This document shows positions 10,243-20,250 of a DNA stretch of 64,000 nucleotides, piece by piece (the first letter of the stretch is position 1; each line of letters begins with the position of its first letter). This stretch comes from Desulfopila sp. IMCC35006. Lineage in GTDB: Bacteria; Desulfobacterota; Desulfobulbia; Desulfobulbales; Desulfocapsaceae. The stretch spans positions 186,001 through 250,000 of the forward strand of contig NZ_SWCM01000002.1 of NCBI RefSeq assembly GCF_005116645.1, written 5' to 3'. The notes below the pieces were generated by a model. It had not been told where the DNA came from, ran no database searches, and saw only the letters and a list, made by a program, of their open reading frames with translations. Position numbers and translations under genes: made by a program.

Positions 10243-12977
10243 TTTTCCTGTTTCTTCAGAAAGAACAGGCTCAGTATTGTCAGTGCCGGAATAAACCCGG
10301 CAAGGGCGAAAAAGTTACGGGAAAGCTCACTGAAGCCGAGTGCTTTGGTAAAGATGCCGCGGCTGATGATTAAAAAATAGGTCGTTGGAAAAAAATTCCC
10401 GATCACGGCTCCGATGCCGGCCATCGACGACACGGGATTGGTCATCCCAGAAAAATTCAGCGCAGCCAGCAGCGTGACAATGGCGGTGACGGCGAGGGCC
10501 GCGACCTGCGTGCTGGTAAAGGCCGACATCAGCAGGCCAAGACCGGTGGTGACCGTCACATAGAGCAGGGCAGCAATGGTCAGGGCGGCAAAGCTGCCTT
10601 TAAGCGGTACCCCGAACACCATGACTGCCAGCGCGACCAGACCGAAAAAGCTGATCATACTCACCCCGATGTAGGGCAGCTGTTTACCGAGAAGAAACTC
10701 CAGGCGGGTCACCGGGGTTGCATACAGGTTGGTGATTGAGCCCAGTTCCTTTTCCCTCACCACGCCAAGGGCCATGAGAATCGCCGGGATAAAAAGCAGC
10801 AACAGCGGGATTACGGCCGGAACCATGGCGTAAATACTCTTGAAATCCTGGTTATAGCGGTAGCGCACCTCGATATCGGCCCTGGAAAATCTGGGCACGC
10901 GGCCGAAGTGGCGCAGCGACAGATCAGCCAGATATGCATAGTGCATCCCCTGCAGATAACCGGTGATGGTCTCGGCCCGAAAGGGCATCGCACCGTCGAC
11001 CCATGCACCGATTTCGGGGTTGCGGCCGCGCCTGAGGTCTTTGCCGTACCCCGGGGGAATTTCCAGGGCCAGGCTTAATTCGCCGCTGCGCATCCGCCGG
11101 TCAAGATCGGTATCGTCGACAATCGGCGATCGTTCAATGAAGTAGCGCGAACCGGCTATGTGCTGAATGTAATCAACACTCTCCGGGGTCTGATCGCGGT
11201 CCAGCACGCCAAACGAGATATCCTCTACATCCATAGTGATGCCGTAGCCCATAATGAACATCAGCATAACCGTGCCCAAAAGAGCAAAGGTGAGCAGGAC
11301 GGGGTCTCGCCGTATCTCCAGCGTCTCGCGGTGGGCATAGCCGAAGAGGCGCAAGAAGCTGAACACACTCCTGGTCCTGCGCCTGGGTGGAAGATCAGCC
11401 CTGTCGGCTGGCGGGCTCTGCAGAGTACTCGTTTTTTCGTCCACAACCTCTTCCAGATAGTCGATGAAGGCATCCTGCAGACAAGTCTTCCCCCGGGCCT
11501 GTACCAGGGCCGCCGGTGTATCGGAGGCCAGCACTTTGCCGGCATGCATTAGAGAAATGCGGTCACAGCGCTCGGCCTCGTTCATAAAATGGGTGGACAC
11601 GAAAATGGTAACCTTGTCCCGGCGGGAAAGTTCAATCAACAGGTGCCAGAACTGATCGCGGGCCACCGGATCGACCCCGGAGGTGGGTTCATCGAGGATG
11701 AGTATTTCCGGGCCGTGAATCACCGCCACGGCCAGAGAAAGACGCTGACGGATACCGAGCGGCAGGCTGGCGGATATTTCGTATGTATACTCCTGTAGGG
11801 TAAAGCGTTCGATCATTTCAGCAATCCGGGCTGCTATCCGATCCTGCGGCAGGTGAAATAGCCGGGCATGCAGTTCCAGGTTCTGCCGGACGGTCAGTTC
11901 GGTGTAGAGTGAAAACCCCTGGGACATGAAGCCTACCCGCCGGCGAACCGCAAGGTCATGGGCATCCACCGTGCGGCCAAACAGCAAAGCCGTCCCCTCT
12001 GAAGCGGGCAACAGCCCGGTGAGCATCTTCATGGTGGTGGTCTTGCCGCAGCCGTTGGAGCCGAGAAAGCCAAAGATCTCCCCCTGGCCAATCTCGAAAT
12101 TGACATGGTCGACGGCAATGAAATCTCCGAAGCTGCGGGTCAGTCCTTCCGCCTTGATAGCCGGGGGGCCGTCGGCAGGTGCAGTGCGCGGCGGAACAAC
12201 CAGGGCTTGATGATCTTTGCGTTTCTCTTCAGGCAACAGGGAAATAAACGCCGCATCCAGGTCGCTGGTGCCGGTCTGCTCCAGTAATTGCCCGGGGCTG
12301 CCGGTGGCCAGCACCCGGCCGTCATCCATGGCCACCAACCAGTCAAATCCTTCGGCTTCCTCCATATAGGCGGTGGACACCAGTACGCTCATCCCATTGC
12401 GGCGCGCACGAATAGTATCTATCAGCTGCCAGAACTGGCGGCGAGATAGCGGATCGACCCCGGTGGTCGGTTCATCCAGGATAAGCAGGTCAGGGTCATG
12501 GATAAGCGCGCAGCACAACCCTAATTTCTGTTTCATGCCCCCGGAAAGCTTGCCGGCTGGACGGTCCCTGAAAGGTGACAGCCCTGTCGCACCAAGCAGT
12601 TCGTCGGCGCGGCTCTGCCGTTCGGTACTTTTCTGGCTGAACAGGCGGCCGAAAAATTCGATATTCTCAATTACCGACAAGGTCATGTACAGATTGCGGC
12701 CCAGGCCCTGGGGCATGTACGCGATGCGTGGGCACACCAGGGCACGGTGCTGCCTGTCACGCATATTGCCGCGAAGAACCTCGACGGCCCCCTGCTGTAT
12801 TTTGCGTACCCCGGCAATCAACGCCAGCAGGCTCGATTTCCCCACGCCGTCGGGCCCGATCACCCCTGCCATACAGGCGGCAGGAATCTGCAGATCGATT
12901 GCCTCGAGTGCCGTAGTCCGGCCATAGCGATGGCTGAGGTCCGCAACACTCGCTATGCAGACATCCGGCTGTTTCAT
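10239..12977 (-). CDS. Double ABC ATPase fused to ABC-2 permease, RbbA/YhiH-like
   Basis: 912 residues in three parts: ABC domain 1 (about 5-235), ABC domain 2 (about 275-500), and an ABC-2 permease half (about 560-912). Domain 1 has Walker [10 protein letters not shown], signature LSGGMKQKL and Walker [14 protein letters not shown]. Domain 2 has Walker [10 protein letters not shown] and Walker [14 protein letters not shown], but its signature is altered to [10 protein letters not shown]. The start [10 protein letters not shown] is chosen because its ATG overlaps the adaptor stop (ATGA). RbbA in E. coli is reported ribosome-associated, but here the HlyD and outer-membrane partners argue for export. 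Confidence 0.9.
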   Translation of the reverse strand: MKQPDVCIASVADLSHRYGRTTALEAIDLQIPAACMAGVIGPDGVGKSSLLALIAGVRKIQQGAVEVLRGNMRDRQHRALVCPRIAYMPQGLGRNLYMTLSVIENIEFFGRLFSQKSTERQSRADELLGATGLSPFRDRPAGKLSGGMKQKLGLCCALIHDPDLLILDEPTTGVDPLSRRQFWQLIDTIRARRNGMSVLVSTAYMEEAEGFDWLVAMDDGRVLATGSPGQLLEQTGTSDLDAAFISLLPEEKRKDHQALVVPPRTAPADGPPAIKAEGLTRSFGDFIAVDHVNFEIGQGEIFGFLGSNGCGKTTTMKMLTGLLPASEGTALLFGRTVDAHDLAVRRRVGFMSQGFSLYTELTVRQNLELHARLFHLPQDRIAARIAEMIERFTLQEYTYEISASLPLGIRQRLSLAVAVIHGPEILILDEPTSGVDPVARDQFWHLLIELSRRDKVTIFVSTHFMNEAERCDRISLMHAGKVLASDTPAALVQARGKTCLQDAFIDYLEEVVDEKTSTLQSPPADRADLPPRRRTRSVFSFLRLFGYAHRETLEIRRDPVLLTFALLGTVMLMFIMGYGITMDVEDISFGVLDRDQTPESVDYIQHIAGSRYFIERSPIVDDTDLDRRMRSGELSLALEIPPGYGKDLRRGRNPEIGAWVDGAMPFRAETITGYLQGMHYAYLADLSLRHFGRVPRFSRADIEVRYRYNQDFKSIYAMVPAVIPLLLLFIPAILMALGVVREKELGSITNLYATPVTRLEFLLGKQLPYIGVSMISFFGLVALAVMVFGVPLKGSFAALTIAALLYVTVTTGLGLLMSAFTSTQVAALAVTAIVTLLAALNFSGMTNPVSSMAGIGAVIGNFFPTTYFLIISRGIFTKALGFSELSRNFFALAGFIPALTILSLFFLKKQEK

Positions 12978-13972
12978 GGCAGTTTCCTGTGCCGTACATC
13001 TTCCGGCCATTGTGCCTGCGGGTCGAGACGTACATAGGCGACACCCGGCACCCCGGTTTTCACCTGTTCGAGATGGCTCATCAGTATTTCTGGCGCAATT
13101 TTAACCTTAATGCGAAACATGAGCTTTTCCCGCTCCGTTCTGGTTTCAACCGCCTTGGGGGTAAACTGGGCATTGGGGGCAACAAAGGAAACTTTGGCCG
13201 GAACGGCAATATCAGGCAAGGCATCGAACACCAGCCGGGCATCCGCCCCTATGCGCACCCTGCTTGCCTGGGCAGTCGGCAGAAAGATGGTCATATAGAC
13301 ATCGCTCAGATCAAGCACGGTAAGGACCTTGCCCCCGTCCGGCAGGATCTCCCCAGGTTCGACCAGGCGGTAGAGCACCCTGCCCCGGATAGGAGTCGTA
13401 ATGACACAATCACTGAGGATCGACTCGATTTCTTCCTTTTTGCCAAGAGAAACATTGATCACGGCCTCGGACTGGAGAACCTGCGCCTCGGCTTCAGCGA
13501 GCAGTGCCGCGGCTGCTTCCATCGCTGCGCGGTCATGATCGAGCTGTTTTGCGGCAATGGCAAATTTATTCGATTGATAGGTGGCCTGCGAGCGTTCATA
13601 GTCCTTTCTGGTGACGACCACTTCGCTCTTTCTTTGCTGTACCAGCGCCTGGGCGTATTTTTTCGCCTGGCGTGCCTGTTCGACGGAGGCCTCGGCCTGC
13701 CGGTGCATGGCCTCCAGGGTCTTCGTATCTATGCGAGCCACAACCTGGCCTTCCTGAAGGAAATCACCTTCATGGCAGAGTATTTCGGCAATACGACCCT
13801 TGTTCTTCGTTGCTATGTCCACCTCGGTTGCCTCGATCCGGCCGTTACCCGAGGCAATGTCCTCAGGCTGTCCCTCCCCTTTGTTCCAAAGCCACAGCCA
13901 GCCGGCCGTCCCGGCAACCGCGACGAAGATAATTACGATAATAAGCCTGTTTTTGAATGTCTTGTCAGCCAT
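12974..13972 (-). CDS. HlyD-family periplasmic adaptor, YhiI/YbhG-like
   Basis: About 332 residues. One N-terminal membrane anchor ([20 protein letters not shown]), a split biotinyl-lipoyl domain ([18 protein letters not shown] and [14 protein letters not shown]), an alpha-helical hairpin between them (about 95-190), and a beta-barrel domain. The start MADKTFKNR has GGTGGAG upstream; the frame extends 31 codons further without support. It links the inner-membrane ABC exporter to the outer-membrane factor. First gene of the minus-strand operon; its stop overlaps the next start. Confidence 0.9.
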   Translation of the reverse strand: MADKTFKNRLIIVIIFVAVAGTAGWLWLWNKGEGQPEDIASGNGRIEATEVDIATKNKGRIAEILCHEGDFLQEGQVVARIDTKTLEAMHRQAEASVEQARQAKKYAQALVQQRKSEVVVTRKDYERSQATYQSNKFAIAAKQLDHDRAAMEAAAALLAEAEAQVLQSEAVINVSLGKKEEIESILSDCVITTPIRGRVLYRLVEPGEILPDGGKVLTVLDLSDVYMTIFLPTAQASRVRIGADARLVFDALPDIAVPAKVSFVAPNAQFTPKAVETRTEREKLMFRIKVKIAPEILMSHLEQVKTGVPGVAYVRLDPQAQWPEDVRHRKLP

Positions 13973-14259
13973 GCGATGCTCCACCGGGTTAAGTCTTTGT
14001 GCATAAGTTTTACCTGCTTCAGGATTGCAGAAAACATGCCACCTGACAAAACAAGACTGAGACAACGCAATATGAGCTATTTATTTGGAAAAAGAGGAAA
14101 GTTGGCTGGTTTTGTACGAAACACTAAGAAAATTTGCAGCCTATCTACAAAAATTTGCAGAATCAGCAAACGTTTTGTTATGTTTGAGATTATCGGTAAA
14201 ACAGCCCGATAACAGCGTGCCGGCAGGATGCCGGTGGATACAGGCTGAAAACAGTCGGG

Positions 14260-14298
14260 ACTCGGTTCAGGAGCCCCCTGCGGGGTACTGAACCGAGT
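14260..14298 (-). terminator. Hairpin downstream of usp
   Basis: Perfect 11-bp arms ACTCGGTTCAG / CTGAACCGAGT with a GC-rich loop that can itself pair (CCCC/GGGG). It lies 22 bp past the usp stop on the minus strand. The downstream bases contain only a short T run (TGTTTTC), so it is a plausible but not perfect intrinsic terminator. The rest of the 13973-14320 gap shows nothing recognisable; it should hold the promoter of the exporter operon. Confidence 0.55.
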
Positions 14299-14320
14299 GA
14301 CAGGAATTCGGGAGCAGGCA

Positions 14321-14764
14321 CTAATATGGATTACAGCTCAGTGTCGGACAGGACGCTCGTTTTATCACCCTCTCGGCCACACTCCCCAGCCACATTTTTT
14401 CAAGGCCTTTTCTGCCATGGGTGCCGATAATTATCAGATCGCCATCTATTTCCTGGGCATAATCGATAATGGCATCAACAACAACCCCCTGACAGACTTT
14501 CCCTTCACACCCCGGGCCGGCTGTCTTGGTCTTGTCGACCAGCTGCTGCATCTTCTCTTCAGCCTTTTTAACCATTTCGGTATTAAAGAGCACCATGGAG
14601 GGAGGAGGAAAATCATAGTCACCATAAAGATGTGGATTTTCAACCACATTGACAAAATACAGGGTAGCCCCAAAACTTTTGGCAATATACACCGCATATT
14701 CCACCAGCTGGTCGGTATGCTGGAGAAAATCTATCGGCACGATTATTTTGTGAATTTTTTTCAT
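14321..14764 (-). CDS. Universal stress protein, single domain
   Basis: 147 residues, one Usp domain. Starts MKKIHKIIVPIDF; a longer upstream frame was rejected because it runs through the inverted repeat at 14791-14820. The ATP-binding loop GTHGRKGLEKMWLGSVAERV, ending in the Gly-Ser of the G-x2-G-x9-G(S/T) motif, is intact, so this should be an ATP-binding Usp. It stands alone between the exporter operon and a repeat-rich gap. Confidence 0.9.
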   Translation of the reverse strand: MKKIHKIIVPIDFLQHTDQLVEYAVYIAKSFGATLYFVNVVENPHLYGDYDFPPPSMVLFNTEMVKKAEEKMQQLVDKTKTAGPGCEGKVCQGVVVDAIIDYAQEIDGDLIIIGTHGRKGLEKMWLGSVAERVIKRASCPTLSCNPY

Positions 14765-14790
14765 CGCAATTCTCTTTAGTGACTTAGAAA

Positions 14791-14976
14791 TACTTCTCCT
14801 GAGCTTTTTCAGGAGAAGTATTTCGTGAAGGAACTTATCCCGCAAAGCTTTTGGGCGGGATTACCGAGGTACCGCTAAACATCCATTGTTATTCACAAGT
14901 TAAGTATTTCGTGAAGGAACTTATACCCGACACGCGAGTACTGAAAAGAGTCCCGCAAATCCCTTGGGCGGGATTC
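14791..14976. repeat. Duplicated hairpin repeat
   Basis: A perfect 11-bp hairpin (14791-14820; arms TACTTCTCCTG / CAGGAGAAGTA) is followed by a 23-bp direct repeat present exactly twice, at 14816-14838 and 14902-14924. After each copy comes a second hairpin with arms TCCCGC / GCGGGA (about 14838-14861 and 14951-14974). The unit looks like a REP-type extragenic element or a regulatory leader in two copies, upstream of usp. Confidence 0.7.
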
Positions 14977-15097
14977 TCTTTATTAACTCGCCACACCATG
15001 TCTCAACGAAACAGCCCTGTCAGCAACTGGCCACTTTGCCTGACCATGGTGCATGTAATATAAATAAAATTATGCAAAATCGGTTCCCACATCCCAC

Positions 15098-15313
15098 TCA
15101 GCAGCTCATCCCGACTTCTTTTCTGTACCCCTTCTGTTTTGTCATTTTTTGCATAAAACCTGTCGACATCCCCCCTGCCTTCGTTCTGCTGGAACGCTTT
15201 ATGCTGGTTATGGTAATTACAGTCGCAGCAGAACACGCACCCGGGACCATAACCAGCAACAGTAGAGGCAGAAATGAAGAATACAACGTCCACTTTTCAC
15301 GGAGGATGGCCAT
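15098..15313 (-). CDS. Possible small secreted protein
   Basis: 71-codon frame beginning MAILREKWTLYSSF, with a convincing hydrophobic export signal (LPLLLLVMVPGACSA) and a short basic remainder. A GGGGGTG sequence sits just before the ATG. No recognisable family and no neighbours to support it. The rest of the 14765-15473 gap holds the hairpin repeats and presumably the promoter of the gene at 15474. It may be a chance frame. Confidence 0.3.
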   Translation of the reverse strand: MAILREKWTLYSSFLPLLLLVMVPGACSAATVITITSIKRSSRTKAGGMSTGFMQKMTKQKGYRKEVGMSC

Positions 15314-15473
15314 GCAGCACCCCCGGTGACACCGCACCTGCATAGCACGATCTCCTGGGCAAAAGAGCGCAGGGAAGGTGTCAGGAAATTTGCCAGAGTG
15401 TAAAATAATCAGTTTGCAGGAAAAGCCAGCCGCATAAAAATAGAGCAAGTGTCTTCAAAATTGGAGCTGAAAC

Positions 15474-18170
15474 ATGGGACAACATAATCTGGATCGTATC
15501 ATCAGGCCGCAACGGTTAGCGGTCATTGGCGCAAGCGAAAAGTCCGGCACGATTGGTAACGTATTGATGAAAAATCTCATTGACGCCGGTTTTCCGGGAT
15601 TGGTGCTGCCGGTAAACCCGAAATATCAAGAGATCCTCGGCTGCCGGACTTACAAGTCAGTTTCCGATCTCGACGTCGGCGTGGATCTGGCGATTATCGC
15701 AACCCCGATCCAGACCGTACCTGAGATAATCCAGGAGTGCATAAGCAGAAAGGTCGGAGGTGCTATTGTGATTTCCGCCGGCGGGAAAGAAGCTGGTGTA
15801 TCCGGGAATGAAATTGAACACAAAATCCGCCGGGTAATCGCCCATACGGGGTTTCGGATTATCGGCCCGAACTGTCTTGGGATAATCCAGCCCAGTGGCA
15901 GACTCAATGCCACTTTTATTTCCGGGATGCCGCCCCAGGGTAACATGGCTCTTGTTTCGCAGAGCGGTGCCATCTGTTCGTCGATCCTTGACCTGGCCTT
16001 CAAGGAACAGATCGGGTTCAGCAATTTTATCAGTATCGGGTCGATGCTCGATGTCGATTTTGGCGATATGATCGATTATCTCGGCAACGACAATTCGGTT
16101 AAAAGTATCCTGCTCTACATTGAAAATTTAACAAACTTCCGGAAATTCATGAGTGCGGCGCGCTCCGTATCGCGGGTAAAGCCCATTATCGTGTTAAAGG
16201 CAGGACGGAGCAAAGCCGGGGCCAAAGCCGCCGCTTCCCATACCGGGGCCATGGTCGGGGAAGACGCGGTCTATGACGCGGCCTTCAAGCGGGCAGGCAT
16301 CGTCAGGGTGGACACCATTGAAGAACTTTTTGATTGTGCAGAACTGATGGCCAAACAACCCCGCCCACATGGTCCGCGCCTCGGTATTATCACCAATGGC
16401 GGCGGGCCCGGGGTAATGGCCGCCGATTATCTCGCCAGCCTCGGTCATGAACCGGCAGTCCTTGATGCCGAGATCGTCAGCAAACTCGATGCGGTCCTGC
16501 CGCCATACTGGAGCCGCAACAACCCCATTGATATTCTCGGCGATGCCTCGGCTGAAAGATTTCGCCAGGTACTGGATATCTGTCTTGACGAACGAACCTT
16601 TGACGGAGTGCTGGTCATCCTCGCCCCGCAGGCCATGACCGAGCCCATGACTGTGGCAAAGGCGCTTGTTGCGGCGATGCATGGCCATCAATACCCGATC
16701 TTTGCCAGTTGGATGGGCGGAAAAAGTGTGGACCAGGCGGTGGAATTCCTCAACGAATCGGCCATCCCAACCTTTGACACCCCGGAAAGGGCCGTACGCG
16801 CCTTCCTGTATATGGTGAGCTTTGCCAGAAATCAGGAGCTGCTTCTGGAGGCACCGCCAAAGGTCAGCCGGGATATGGTATTTGACAATACTACCGCCAA
16901 ACACATTTTTGCATCCTCAACAGCAAAGGGTTTTCTGCCGGAATCAAAAGTATGGCAGCTTCTTGCCGCCTATGGTCTTCCAGTGGTTCAGACGGTTGTT
17001 GCAACAAGTGAAGAACAGGCCTCTCAGGTGAGCAGCGATATCGGATACCCGGTTGTATTAAAACTCTTTTCTCCGGATATCACCCATAAAACCGATGCCG
17101 GCGGCGTACATCTTGACCTTCGGTCTGATCTCGATGTTCGCAAGGCGTATCAACTGACCATGTCGTCTGCGCGGCAATATCGACCTGAAGCCCGGATCGA
17201 AGGTGTGACAATTCAGCCCTATCTGGCCAATCCTGATTTTGAAATTCTGCTCGGGGCGAAACGGGATCCTGATTTCGGTCCGGTGATTCTTTTCGGGATG
17301 GGGGGAATATTTACCGAGATTCTGCAGGACAAAGCGCTCGGACTGCCGCCGATGAATAGACTGCTGGCCCAACGTCTGATCCAGGAAACCAGGGCCTATA
17401 AGCTGCTGCAGGGATTTAGAAACCATCCTCCGGCAGATTTCGAGAAACTCGAGGAAATTATCATCTGCCTCTCCCAGCTGCTCATCGACTTCCCGCAGAT
17501 TTCCGAACTCGATATGAATCCGATCATGATCAAGAATGGCAAACCAACCGTCGCCGATGCCCGTCTGCTGGTTTCCCCGATTGATGTTATATCTCCGCTC
17601 CACCTTGTTATCAGCCCGTATCCCGGTGAAAAAATATTTCGCATGACGACGGAGAGCGGCCTGCATCTTGTAATTAGACCGGTAAAACCGGAAGATGCAC
17701 CGCTTTTCACGAATCTGTTTGAGGTTTTATCACCAACAAGCATCTATTATCGATTTTTCGGAGCGTTGCGGATGCTGCAGCCGGCGATGCTGTCCCGTTT
17801 CACCCAGATCGATTATGACCGGGAAATTGCCTATGTGGCTCTCGATGAAGACTCTGAAACCGAACTCATGCTCGGGGTGGCCAGGATTATCGGAGACCCA
17901 GACGGTACAACAGGAGAGATCGCAGTTCTGGTGGGCGACCCCTGGCAGGGCAAGGGGATCGGTGCCAGCCTGATGCGGCAATGTCTGCTGGTCGCACAGC
18001 AACGGGGTTTTGCCCATATTCACGGCATTGTCATGAAAGAAAACACGCAGATGCTGGCCCTGGCGAAAAAACTGGGATTTGCGATAAGCACGGGAAAAAA
18101 TGGGAGTGAGTATGAAATCGAAATCAACTTCAATTCCCCGGACATGATCGAAGGGCTTACTGCTTTTTAG
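15474..18170 (+). CDS. NDP-forming acyl-CoA synthetase fused to GNAT acetyltransferase
   Basis: 898 residues. CoA-binding Rossmann domain (about 10-135, LAVIGASEKSGTIGN), succinyl-CoA-ligase-like domain with the phospho-histidine segment AAASHTGAMVGED (about 255), ATP-grasp domain (about 490-700, ending SELDMNPIMI) and a C-terminal GNAT domain (about 735-890, acetyl-CoA loop GDPWQGKGIGASLM). Same layout as the Pat/YfiQ protein lysine acetyltransferases, but here the synthetase histidine is retained. It could therefore still make acetyl-CoA/ATP (ADP-forming acetate pathway), acetylate proteins, or both. GGAGC precedes the ATG. A terminator follows. Confidence 0.9.
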   Translation: MGQHNLDRIIRPQRLAVIGASEKSGTIGNVLMKNLIDAGFPGLVLPVNPKYQEILGCRTYKSVSDLDVGVDLAIIATPIQTVPEIIQECISRKVGGAIVISAGGKEAGVSGNEIEHKIRRVIAHTGFRIIGPNCLGIIQPSGRLNATFISGMPPQGNMALVSQSGAICSSILDLAFKEQIGFSNFISIGSMLDVDFGDMIDYLGNDNSVKSILLYIENLTNFRKFMSAARSVSRVKPIIVLKAGRSKAGAKAAASHTGAMVGEDAVYDAAFKRAGIVRVDTIEELFDCAELMAKQPRPHGPRLGIITNGGGPGVMAADYLASLGHEPAVLDAEIVSKLDAVLPPYWSRNNPIDILGDASAERFRQVLDICLDERTFDGVLVILAPQAMTEPMTVAKALVAAMHGHQYPIFASWMGGKSVDQAVEFLNESAIPTFDTPERAVRAFLYMVSFARNQELLLEAPPKVSRDMVFDNTTAKHIFASSTAKGFLPESKVWQLLAAYGLPVVQTVVATSEEQASQVSSDIGYPVVLKLFSPDITHKTDAGGVHLDLRSDLDVRKAYQLTMSSARQYRPEARIEGVTIQPYLANPDFEILLGAKRDPDFGPVILFGMGGIFTEILQDKALGLPPMNRLLAQRLIQETRAYKLLQGFRNHPPADFEKLEEIIICLSQLLIDFPQISELDMNPIMIKNGKPTVADARLLVSPIDVISPLHLVISPYPGEKIFRMTTESGLHLVIRPVKPEDAPLFTNLFEVLSPTSIYYRFFGALRMLQPAMLSRFTQIDYDREIAYVALDEDSETELMLGVARIIGDPDGTTGEIAVLVGDPWQGKGIGASLMRQCLLVAQQRGFAHIHGIVMKENTQMLALAKKLGFAISTGKNGSEYEIEINFNSPDMIEGLTAF

Positions 18171-18195
18171 TACCTTACTTCAGACAGCCTGTTAC

Positions 18196-18239
18196 AAAAA
18201 AAACCACCGGCAACGCTGCAATGTTGCTGGTGGTTTTTT
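18196..18239 (+). terminator. Intrinsic terminator
   Basis: Stem ACCACCGGCAAC / GTTGCTGGTGGT (one G-U pair), loop GCTGCAAT, flanked by an A run and a T6 run, 26 bp after the acyl-CoA synthetase stop. The A/T flanks make it potentially bidirectional. The phrase TTTTTAGTACCTT occurs on both sides of it. Confidence 0.9.
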
Positions 18240-18384
18240 AGTACCTTGCCCTCTGCAAGGGGTACTCTACTGAGTCCCGCTTATGTCATGTTTACCGGGG
18301 TTAATATAACAAAGAAAATCGTCAATTTACTGTTGCAGAACGGTCACGTCGGACAAATTCCTGCGCGCTGTTACGATTCCAGCG

Positions 18385-18615
18385 TTATTTCATTTTAACA
18401 ACAGCTTTCAAGGCACCATTAACTTCCTGGCAGGTTGCTGCAACTTTTTTGCCTTTTTTGTGCATGGTCACTGCATCACCGACAGCTTTACCTGCACAGG
18501 CAGAGACAGCGGTGTCTTTATGAGCAGCGGTTTTGGTGGCAGCAAAGCTGGCTACGGGGATCATAAAAAGACATGCGGTAAGTACGATAGCTTTTTTAAC
18601 GGATAACGATTTCAT
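18385..18615 (-). CDS. Small secreted protein, likely BaeR-type regulon member
   Basis: 76 residues: signal peptide MKSLSVKKAIVLTACLFMIPVASFA, then a 51-residue lysine-rich mature part with two cysteines (CAGKAV and CQEVNG). AAGGAG lies 5 bp before the ATG. No family recognised. It is transcribed divergently from a BaeSR-like system, with three BaeR-like boxes between them. By analogy with Spy, the small periplasmic BaeR target of E. coli, it may be an envelope-stress effector; this is inferred from context, not sequence similarity. Confidence 0.75.
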   Translation of the reverse strand: MKSLSVKKAIVLTACLFMIPVASFAATKTAAHKDTAVSACAGKAVGDAVTMHKKGKKVAATCQEVNGALKAVVKMK

Positions 18616-18686
18616 GACGGCTCCTTATTTTTTAAATAGCTGAGAGAGGTACATCCAATCTCATGATACGAAGATACAAAATGAGT

Positions 18687-18719
18687 ATGGAGCAATTATG
18701 GAGTAATTATGGAAAAACA
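18687..18719 (-). promoter_or_regulatory. Three tandem BaeR-like boxes, 11-bp period
   Basis: On the plus strand ATGGAGCAATT, ATGGAGTAATT and ATGGAAAAACA follow each other without spacing. Read on the minus strand this gives CTCCATAATTGC, very close to the published E. coli BaeR box (TTTTTCTCCATDATTGGC). An 11-bp direct-repeat period is what OmpR-family dimers bind. The boxes lie about 70-105 bp upstream of the small secreted gene and about 190 bp upstream of the sensor kinase gene. Confidence 0.75.
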
Positions 18720-18903
18720 GCCTGTGCCGGAAAAAATATGATGCTGTTTCGAAAGAGGCGTATTACTTCTTTGGGCACACGGAGTCTCACGTGTCAAAGA
18801 ACTCGTGCCCCTCAGGTGCATGCCAGAGTCACCGCCCGCTTACATCTTGTTTGCCGGGCTTGGAATCCAATAACGAGACCTCCTTGCAGGAGTTTGGCAA
18901 AAT

Positions 18904-20250
18904 ATGAAAAAGAGGATGCTGCAGCGCCTGTTTATCGCAATTCTCACCGCTGCCGTTCTGGCGGTCATCTGTATGTTTTTTGTCATGAGATGGAGTTTCA
19001 GCCGGGGGCTTCTCGACTACGTCAATAATACGGAGCAGGAGCGCATTTCCAAGGCGCTTGTTCAAGCCTATGAAGAACGGGGCAACTGGGACTTTCTCGA
19101 GGATGACCCTGCCCTGTGGCCGGAAAGCCTGAAGCAGATAATGTTGATCAGCAAGGAAGAGCCGCGACTGCTCCTGCTCGATGACAAGCTTGAACCGCTT
19201 TATGGCAATATCGGCACGAAAAAAAATGACAAACTCTCCCCCATTAAGAATAACGGGAGAATTGTCAGCTACCTGCTCGTCCCCCCGCAAAAAAAACTCT
19301 CAACGCCTTATCAGTTGAGTTTTATAAAACAGCAGGAACTGGCAATGCTCATTATCGTCGCAACCATCCTGTTGCTGTCGATATTCATTTCCGTCATTGT
19401 CGCCCGCAGGCTGGTCCGGCCGATCAATACCCTGACCAAAGGTATCCATCAGCTGTCCACCGGCGATTATACCGTCCGGGTACCGGTCACCTCCACTGAT
19501 GAACTGGGTCGATTAGCCGGTGATTTCAATGCCCTCGCCCTGGCCCTTGAACATAATGAGGAAAGCCGGCAGCAGTGGGTGGCGGATATTTCCCATGAAT
19601 TACGGACGCCGCTGACAATTCTGCGGGGAGAGATCGAGGCCATCCAGGACGGCATCCGCCCAGCCGACGCCAAGGCTCTTGATTCCCTGCATTCGGAGAT
19701 TATGCGCCTGGGCCGCCTGGTTGACGATCTCTATCAGCTTTCACTCTTTGATGTCGGTGCCCTTACGTATCGTAAGGACGGTATTGACCCGATAAGTATT
19801 CTCCGCCAGGTCATGCTCCTGTTTCAAGACGAATTCAAGCGCAAGAATATAGTGATGACAGCGTTTTTCCCCGAATCTCTCAATCCTCCCCTGATCTTTG
19901 GCGATGCGGAACGCCTCGAACAGCTCTTCACCAACCTGTTCGAAAACAGTCTGAAATACACTGACTCTGGAGGGGAAATGCAAATACATTGCAGGTACGG
20001 CGAGGGGCGACTGTACATAGCCATTCAGGACAGCCCACCCGGCGTACCGTTGCCGGAACACGAAAAGCTGTTTGATCGCCTCTACCGGGTAGAAGCCTCG
20101 CGCAACCGGGGAACCGGCGGGATGGGTCTCGGTTTGACCATCTGCCAGAACATCATCAAAGCCCATGAAGGAACTATTGCAGCCTGCCCTTCCCCCCTGG
20201 GTGGTCTGCAGATAAACATTTCTCTTCCGCTTATCGAGGAGCTGCAATGA
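18904..20250 (+). CDS. Envelope-stress sensor histidine kinase, BaeS-like
   Basis: 448 residues. TM1 (about 8-28), periplasmic loop of about 115 residues, TM2 (about 145-168), HAMP (RRLVRPINTLTKGIHQLSTG), HisKA with phospho-acceptor SHELRTPLTILRGEIEAIQDG, and HATPase with N box NLFENSLKYTD and GMGLGLTICQNII. The HisKA segment is strikingly BaeS-like. An AGGAG lies 11 bp before the ATG. The stop overlaps the response regulator start (ATGA). Confidence 0.9.
   Translation: MKKRMLQRLFIAILTAAVLAVICMFFVMRWSFSRGLLDYVNNTEQERISKALVQAYEERGNWDFLEDDPALWPESLKQIMLISKEEPRLLLLDDKLEPLYGNIGTKKNDKLSPIKNNGRIVSYLLVPPQKKLSTPYQLSFIKQQELAMLIIVATILLLSIFISVIVARRLVRPINTLTKGIHQLSTGDYTVRVPVTSTDELGRLAGDFNALALALEHNEESRQQWVADISHELRTPLTILRGEIEAIQDGIRPADAKALDSLHSEIMRLGRLVDDLYQLSLFDVGALTYRKDGIDPISILRQVMLLFQDEFKRKNIVMTAFFPESLNPPLIFGDAERLEQLFTNLFENSLKYTDSGGEMQIHCRYGEGRLYIAIQDSPPGVPLPEHEKLFDRLYRVEASRNRGTGGMGLGLTICQNIIKAHEGTIAACPSPLGGLQINISLPLIEELQ

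Noticed and set aside
12989-14212. 407-codon plus-strand open frame
   Set aside because: Antisense to the HlyD adaptor gene; no domain.
18243-18260. Short palindrome CCTTGC/GCAAGG after the terminator at 18196-18239
   Set aside because: Only 6-bp arms; no role needed beyond the strong terminator next to it.
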